DNA of 9,553 nucleotides from an uncultured Eubacteriales bacterium (GTDB lineage: Bacteria; Bacillota_A; Clostridia; Oscillospirales; Oscillospiraceae), in assembly GCA_949742895.1 (NCBI GenBank), contig CATJRT010000152.1, positions 1 to 9,553 of the forward strand, written 5' to 3'. The position numbers and the translations under genes were made by a program. Positions within the stretch are counted from its first letter, which is position 1. Every line of letters starts with the position of its first letter. Positions 6,055 through 9,553 of this stretch are shown here, piece by piece. The notes under the pieces were generated by a model. That model was given only the letters and a program-made list of their open reading frames with translations. It did not search any database and was not told where the DNA came from.

Positions 6055-9000
6055 TTACGCCAGGAATTGTTTGAAATAACGGTCCAGGATGGCAGCTGCC
6101 TCCGCGCGGGTAATGATTGCCCGCGGATCCAGTGTGCCGTCGGTGCGTCCTTCAACCAGCTCCTTCGCCACAGCCCAGGCCATGGCCTCCTCCGCCCAGG
6201 CGGAGACTCGGTCACAGTCGGTGAACTCCTCCAGTACGCTGGCGTCCGCGCTCACGTCCAGCTTCTCAATCTCTCCAGCGTAGCGGTACAGCAGAACAGC
6301 CAGCTGCTGGCGGTTCAAGGCGTCCTCACCGCCGAACTCGGTCTCACTGTAGCCCTTGATGACGCCGTTAGCCGAGCCCCAGGCCACCGCGTCGGCATAG
6401 TTGACGCCGTCCGCCAGGTCCAGGAAGGAAGCGGAATCCTCAATCTCCGGCTTCTGAGCCAGAGCATACAGCGCCTGAGCCATCATACCACGGGTCATGG
6501 CGTCCCTGGGAGCGAAGAACAGAGCGTCCACACCCTCCATCAGGCCTTTGGCAACCACGTTGGCAATAGACTGGGCGTACCACTCCTCGTGGTCCACGTC
6601 AAGGAAGGGCAGCTCGCCCAGCGGGGTATCGCCGTCATCGATCCCCTCGTCCGGCTCAGTGGGAATTATAATCTCAGGCACCACAGGAAGTACCGGGGGC
6701 GCGGACGGCTCAATGGGTTCGGGAGACTCGCTCGGGTCGGGAGATTCGGACGGCTCCGGAGTTTCGCTCGGGTCAGGCGTCTCGGACGGCTCCGGAGTTT
6801 CGCTCGGGTCAGGCGTCTCGGACGGCCCCAGGATCTCGCTGTAAAGGGCGTCCATCTCCTCCAGCGTGAAACTGGCCCAGCGGATCCAGCAGCGGTCCAC
6901 TCTCACGTCATAGCCCTGGGTCTGAGAAAATTCCTTGTCCCAGTGGCCATAGGAGTCCAGCACAAAGGTGCCATCCGAATAAACCGCCATACCGGAATAA
7001 CCGGTATCGCCGGAATAGGTGTTGTTGGCCCAGTCCTCGTCCAGCAGGATGCGGTACTGGCCTTCGTTGCGTTCCATAAGGTCCTCATACGTACCGACCC
7101 AGGCAACCCAGTCGCCGGCCAACCAGTCTCTGCTCCCTTCAAACACACCGTTGTTGTTGGTGTCCCAGATAATCTCCCGGAAGGCGATCACCAGACGGCC
7201 GCTGATGGGGTCGTAGCGGGCCTTATGCCGTTCGCCGGCCAAAGCGCCCTGCATCTCTACGGGCTTGCTCCAGGTCTCGCCCTCGTCGTCGGACCAGAAC
7301 ATGGTGGAGGCATGGACATTGTTGTGATTGTCCGAGCGCGCCAGCGCCACGATGCGGTTGGGATGGTCGGAATCGTCAGGCGCACGGAACATCCCCACCT
7401 CGCAGATGTGGTACTTCTCCTCCAGCGCCCGGTACTGGCTGAGATAAAGCTCAGGCTCCGACCACTGCATATTCCCATTTTCGTCAAAGGTCAGATAAGT
7501 CTTGTAGTTGTGGAAGCTGTAGTCGTGGAAAACGCCCATCCACTTGTCGATCGGGTTGCCTTCCTCATCCCTGAGCTGGACCAGGCTGGCCATAGCTACG
7601 ATGGTATAGCCCACGTCTTCGTGGTATGTTGTAGAATTGCTCCAGTTGAGGCCATCGGTGCTGAGGGAGGCGTCCCAACCGCCCTTCCCTGTGCCCGCAT
7701 TATAGTCCCAGTTGGGCCGGGCGCTGATCATCACATACTTTTGACTCCCGTCGGTCATGTCCAGCCGGTACATGGTGGGGGTCTCCAGGGACCTGGCCCA
7801 GCTCTCTGGGGTCTCGATCTCCGTCCAGGTCCTGCCTCTGTCCGTACTCTTTTTCATCACCAGCGGACCGTGGCCATGGCCTACAGGGAACACGGTGACC
7901 AAAGTCCCGTCCGGCAGCATGATCATATCCGGCTGGCCCAAATACTGTCTGGGACCACCTTTGACATCGGGACCTTCCACATCGCCCTGATTTTCCTCGG
8001 GCAGGCGAACCAGAGGGATGGTGGGACGCATATTCAGCTTTTTGGTGTCCCCGTCCTCAAGCTCGCCGGCGTCAGGGTCATCCACGGCGGCGGCGATGGT
8101 GAACATCCCGCTCTCCCCGGCCTTCACCACGGCAAACCTGGCCGGGGTATCGCTGAATGGAATATGTCCATAAGTACCCACAGCGCTCGTACTCAGATAC
8201 TTGTCATTGGACAGGCTCTGAATCGTGTACCAACCGTCACTGTCCCTGGTCAGACGGAACATATGGTTGGCCCTATGGTTCTGACAGCCGCTTGGGAGGG
8301 TGTACGTATCCCCCGGCGCAGATGAACCGCCGCCACAGCAATCGGTGTTGCCGGACTGCGCATACATCAGCGTAAACGCGTCATTTCGATTGGTGGGATC
8401 GGGGTCGCCAATCAGGTAGATGCCGCCATCCTCGATGGAAGAGGCCGCTTCGCCGCTGGCGGCGTTCTCGTCCGCCATCTGATAGAGCTTGAGCGCATGG
8501 GACGATGTGCCAAGCCCCCACTTGCTGTTGGCATTGATATAAGCCCACACCTTGCCCGCGGGCAGGGCGGGAGCGGAGGACTCAGAGGCCTGACTGCTGT
8601 AAACCACTACCTTGGCGCAGTCAATCAGGGTACCGGTCGCCGCCGAGTCCTTCTCGCCCGTAGCCACAGCTTTGAGAACATGATTGCCATCACCAAGGCC
8701 GTCAAAGCTGGCGATCAGCGCTTCATTGACATTACTGGAATGGTACAGACTGTATACCCCTTTGCTCGTACCGTCGATGAAATACTCCACCTTGCCCATG
8801 GGCCTATTTTTTCCTGCGTAAACATCAATTTTGTGTCCGGTGAAATGCACCTCATAGTAGGTGTCCCCAGGCGCCGAGGAATCAAGGGGTTTCGACCATA
8901 TATGGGTTTCATTTCCACCCTCCCACTTCCCTGGAGCAAAGGTAAAATAGTTGGCTTGGCTGCTGTCCTGCTGGGTATGGGGCACCGTTGTGATCAACTC

Positions 9001-9102
9001 GCTGTCTGGCTCTGCTGCCAGCACGGTTAGGGGCAGGCCGCCCACCGCTACCATTACAGATACGAGGAGCGCCAATAATCGGGTCCAAATACGTTTTTTC
9101 AT
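6055..9102 (-). CDS. Secreted, SLH-anchored sialidase-like glycosidase
   Basis: A 1015-residue surface protein. Order: signal peptide (1-30, cleavage near LAA|EP); a beta-rich carbohydrate-binding-like region (about 33-170); a second beta-rich, possibly beta-trefoil-like region (about 180-365) with a CCGGG turn at 255-259; a sialidase-type beta-propeller (about 370-755) with Asp boxes STDRGRTW (419-426), STDGLNW (481-487) and SDDEGETW (604-611); a Pro/Ser/Glu/Thr repeat linker (759-820); and three SLH domains (about 832-1010). Residues Glu568, Arg589, Arg642 and Tyr702 fall in the order and rough spacing of the GH33 nucleophile pair and arginine triad, but the region expected to hold the acid/base Asp reads VGHGHGP (407-413) and the FRIP motif is replaced by RQYLGQP. 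It may therefore release sialic acid or a related sugar, or belong to a sister propeller family. SLH domains bind secondary cell-wall polymers, holding it on the cell surface. Start ATG 9102 (AAAGG nine bases upstream) rather than the ATG at 9111. Monocistronic. Confidence 0.85.
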   Translation of the reverse strand: MKKRIWTRLLALLVSVMVAVGGLPLTVLAAEPDSELITTVPHTQQDSSQANYFTFAPGKWEGGNETHIWSKPLDSSAPGDTYYEVHFTGHKIDVYAGKNRPMGKVEYFIDGTSKGVYSLYHSSNVNEALIASFDGLGDGNHVLKAVATGEKDSAATGTLIDCAKVVVYSSQASESSAPALPAGKVWAYINANSKWGLGTSSHALKLYQMADENAASGEAASSIEDGGIYLIGDPDPTNRNDAFTLMYAQSGNTDCCGGGSSAPGDTYTLPSGCQNHRANHMFRLTRDSDGWYTIQSLSNDKYLSTSAVGTYGHIPFSDTPARFAVVKAGESGMFTIAAAVDDPDAGELEDGDTKKLNMRPTIPLVRLPEENQGDVEGPDVKGGPRQYLGQPDMIMLPDGTLVTVFPVGHGHGPLVMKKSTDRGRTWTEIETPESWARSLETPTMYRLDMTDGSQKYVMISARPNWDYNAGTGKGGWDASLSTDGLNWSNSTTYHEDVGYTIVAMASLVQLRDEEGNPIDKWMGVFHDYSFHNYKTYLTFDENGNMQWSEPELYLSQYRALEEKYHICEVGMFRAPDDSDHPNRIVALARSDNHNNVHASTMFWSDDEGETWSKPVEMQGALAGERHKARYDPISGRLVIAFREIIWDTNNNGVFEGSRDWLAGDWVAWVGTYEDLMERNEGQYRILLDEDWANNTYSGDTGYSGMAVYSDGTFVLDSYGHWDKEFSQTQGYDVRVDRCWIRWASFTLEEMDALYSEILGPSETPDPSETPEPSETPDPSETPEPSESPDPSESPEPIEPSAPPVLPVVPEIIIPTEPDEGIDDGDTPLGELPFLDVDHEEWYAQSIANVVAKGLMEGVDALFFAPRDAMTRGMMAQALYALAQKPEIEDSASFLDLADGVNYADAVAWGSANGVIKGYSETEFGGEDALNRQQLAVLLYRYAGEIEKLDVSADASVLEEFTDCDRVSAWAEEAMAWAVAKELVEGRTDGTLDPRAIITRAEAAAILDRYFKQFLA
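6729..6836 (-). repeat. Three 36-bp tandem repeats encoding the linker
   Basis: Copies at 6729-6764, 6765-6800 and 6801-6836 are nearly identical and encode the 12-residue unit SETPDPSETPEP. Further degenerate SESPDP/SESPEP units follow toward the SLH domains. Such linkers space a catalytic domain from the wall. The exact copies are prone to length change by slippage. Confidence 0.85.
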
Positions 9103-9231
9103 ATGCGTCATCCTTTCCTGTTTTCGATCTGCTGTACGGCGCGGGCGGTTTGTGGAACGGAATAGAGTTAGCATAGCCCATCGGCCAATCCACAAAACAA
9201 CTTGGCGGCGAACCTGCATGATCTTTATTTT

Positions 9232-9260
9232 ATTGTAACATTCCTGAAGCAAAATTTCAT
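9232..9260 (-). promoter_or_regulatory. Weak predicted promoter of the sialidase-like gene
   Basis: On the minus strand, ATGAAA (9260-9255) and TACAAT (9237-9232) are 17 bp apart. Transcription near 9225 would leave a leader of about 120 nt before the ATG at 9102, in which I see no convincing riboswitch. Other weak boxes exist nearer the gene (TATGCT around 9170), so the assignment is tentative. Confidence 0.3.
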
Positions 9261-9378
9261 CCCGCAATATTGCATGAAAAAAATCAACCAGTTTTAGACA
9301 TTTTGACTGAAACAGCAAGAGACAGATATGTGAAGTTTCTCTATATTACCACACCGGACCGCGCTGCAGCGGCTTCAC
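9261..9378. other. Intergenic stretch with no recognised feature
   Basis: This gap between the sialidase-like promoter region and the MITE-like element is AT-rich at its left part and shows no convincing open frame, RNA or terminator. An in-frame upstream extension of the sialidase-like frame to TTG 9318 lacks a ribosome site and would bury the signal peptide. Confidence 0.5.
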
Positions 9379-9460
9379 TAAGAGCCTGCTTAACATCTCG
9401 AAGTATGGCGGCAAAAGGCCTGCCAGCCGGCGTACTGAGAAGATGATAAACAGACTCTTA
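9379..9460. mobile_element. 82-bp MITE-like palindromic element
   Basis: The first 20 bp, TAAGAGCCTGCTTAACATCT (9379-9398), match the reverse complement of the last 20 bp (9441-9460) at 17 positions. The palindrome continues inward: the 11-mers at 9402-9412 and 9426-9436 match at 9 of 11 positions, so the whole element can fold into one long hairpin with a 13-nt loop. The outer sequence also matches the start of the adjacent IS-like end at 17 of 20 positions. This suggests a non-autonomous element moved by, or decayed from, an IS5-type transposon. Confidence 0.6.
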
Positions 9461-9553
9461 GAGCCTGTTTAAAATCTTTTGACAAAAATGGCGGAGTGGG
9501 AGATAATAGGAAAAAACAAGCGGGAGCTGGGGAAAATGCATCAATACCCAAGT
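9458..9553 (+). mobile_element. Left end of an IS5-family insertion sequence (partial)
   Basis: TTA followed by GAGCCTGTTTAAAATCTTTT (9461-9480) resembles a terminal inverted repeat preceded by a TNA-type target. An open frame begins 27 to 75 bp inside it, and its first residues look like an IS5-type transposase. The rest of the element, including its right end, lies beyond the window. Confidence 0.45.
9536..9553 (+). CDS. Start of an IS5-family transposase (partial)
   Basis: Only the codons for MHQYPS are visible. Transposases of the IS5 family common in gut Clostridia begin with M-H/x-x-Y-P-S followed by D-I-S-R-E, so the identity is suggested by recollection of that family start and by the upstream inverted-repeat-like end. 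An in-frame ATG at 9488 would add 16 residues, but the GGGAG upstream of 9536 favours the later start. Six codons are thin evidence. Confidence 0.35.

Noticed and set aside
6729..6836. CRISPR-like array from the 36-bp spacing
   Set aside because: The repeats are directly tandem with no spacers and encode an in-frame Pro/Ser/Glu/Thr linker.
6067..8325. A 752-codon open frame on the plus strand opposite the sialidase-like gene
   Set aside because: It is antisense to a gene with signal peptide, Asp boxes and SLH domains; the frame is open because of GC-rich third positions, and its product is low-complexity His/Gly/Arg/Val-rich with no recognisable domain.
9103..9318. Upstream extension of the sialidase-like protein to TTG 9318
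   Set aside because: It would bury a good signal peptide behind 72 residues and lacks a ribosome site; ATG 9102 is well placed.

Overview
The window looks like a chromosomal segment of a GC-rich, endospore-forming Clostridia, most likely an Oscillospiraceae-type gut bacterium. This is inferred from a CotF-type coat gene pair behind a sigma-G-like promoter, an SLH-anchored sialidase-like protein, a BcrAB-style drug or peptide export module and an IS5-type element end. Species cannot be named from sequence alone. All confidently called genes lie on the minus strand; the long plus-strand frames are shadows of GC-rich genes.

Layout from right to left, which is the direction of transcription. At 9379-9553 there is an 82-bp MITE-like palindrome abutting what appears to be the left end of an IS5-family element that runs off the window. 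At 6055-9102 is a 1015-residue secreted protein: signal peptide, two accessory beta-rich regions, a sialidase-type Asp-box propeller, a Pro/Ser/Glu/Thr repeat linker and three SLH domains. Hairpins at 5958-6029 close this unit. At 5355-5816 are two small ferritin-like/CotF-type proteins behind a promoter that fits the sigma-G consensus.

At 1710-5252 is a five-gene module: OmpR/PhoB-type response regulator, BcrA-type ABC ATPase, ABC-2 permease, a 26-residue single-helix membrane peptide (2667-2747), and a short sensor histidine kinase. The ATPase promoter has a poor -35 and, directly upstream, an 11-bp-period direct repeat placed as expected for a PhoB-type activator. The working model is that the kinase and regulator sense a membrane-active compound and turn on the exporter. 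A perfect 14-bp hairpin with a GNRA loop lies between the micropeptide and the kinase.

At 1-1472 is the N-terminal 490 residues of a P-type cation ATPase resembling mycobacterial CtpE; its C-terminus is beyond the window. Its predicted promoter and that of the response regulator both have the -35 box in or next to the loop of a GC-rich inverted repeat.

Most noteworthy are the hidden micropeptide with its hairpin, the putative regulator sites, the sialidase-like propeller lacking the usual acid/base Asp region, the sigma-G promoter, and the MITE/IS junction. No wholly new system is evident; the two-component/ABC module with its embedded micropeptide is the best candidate for something undescribed.
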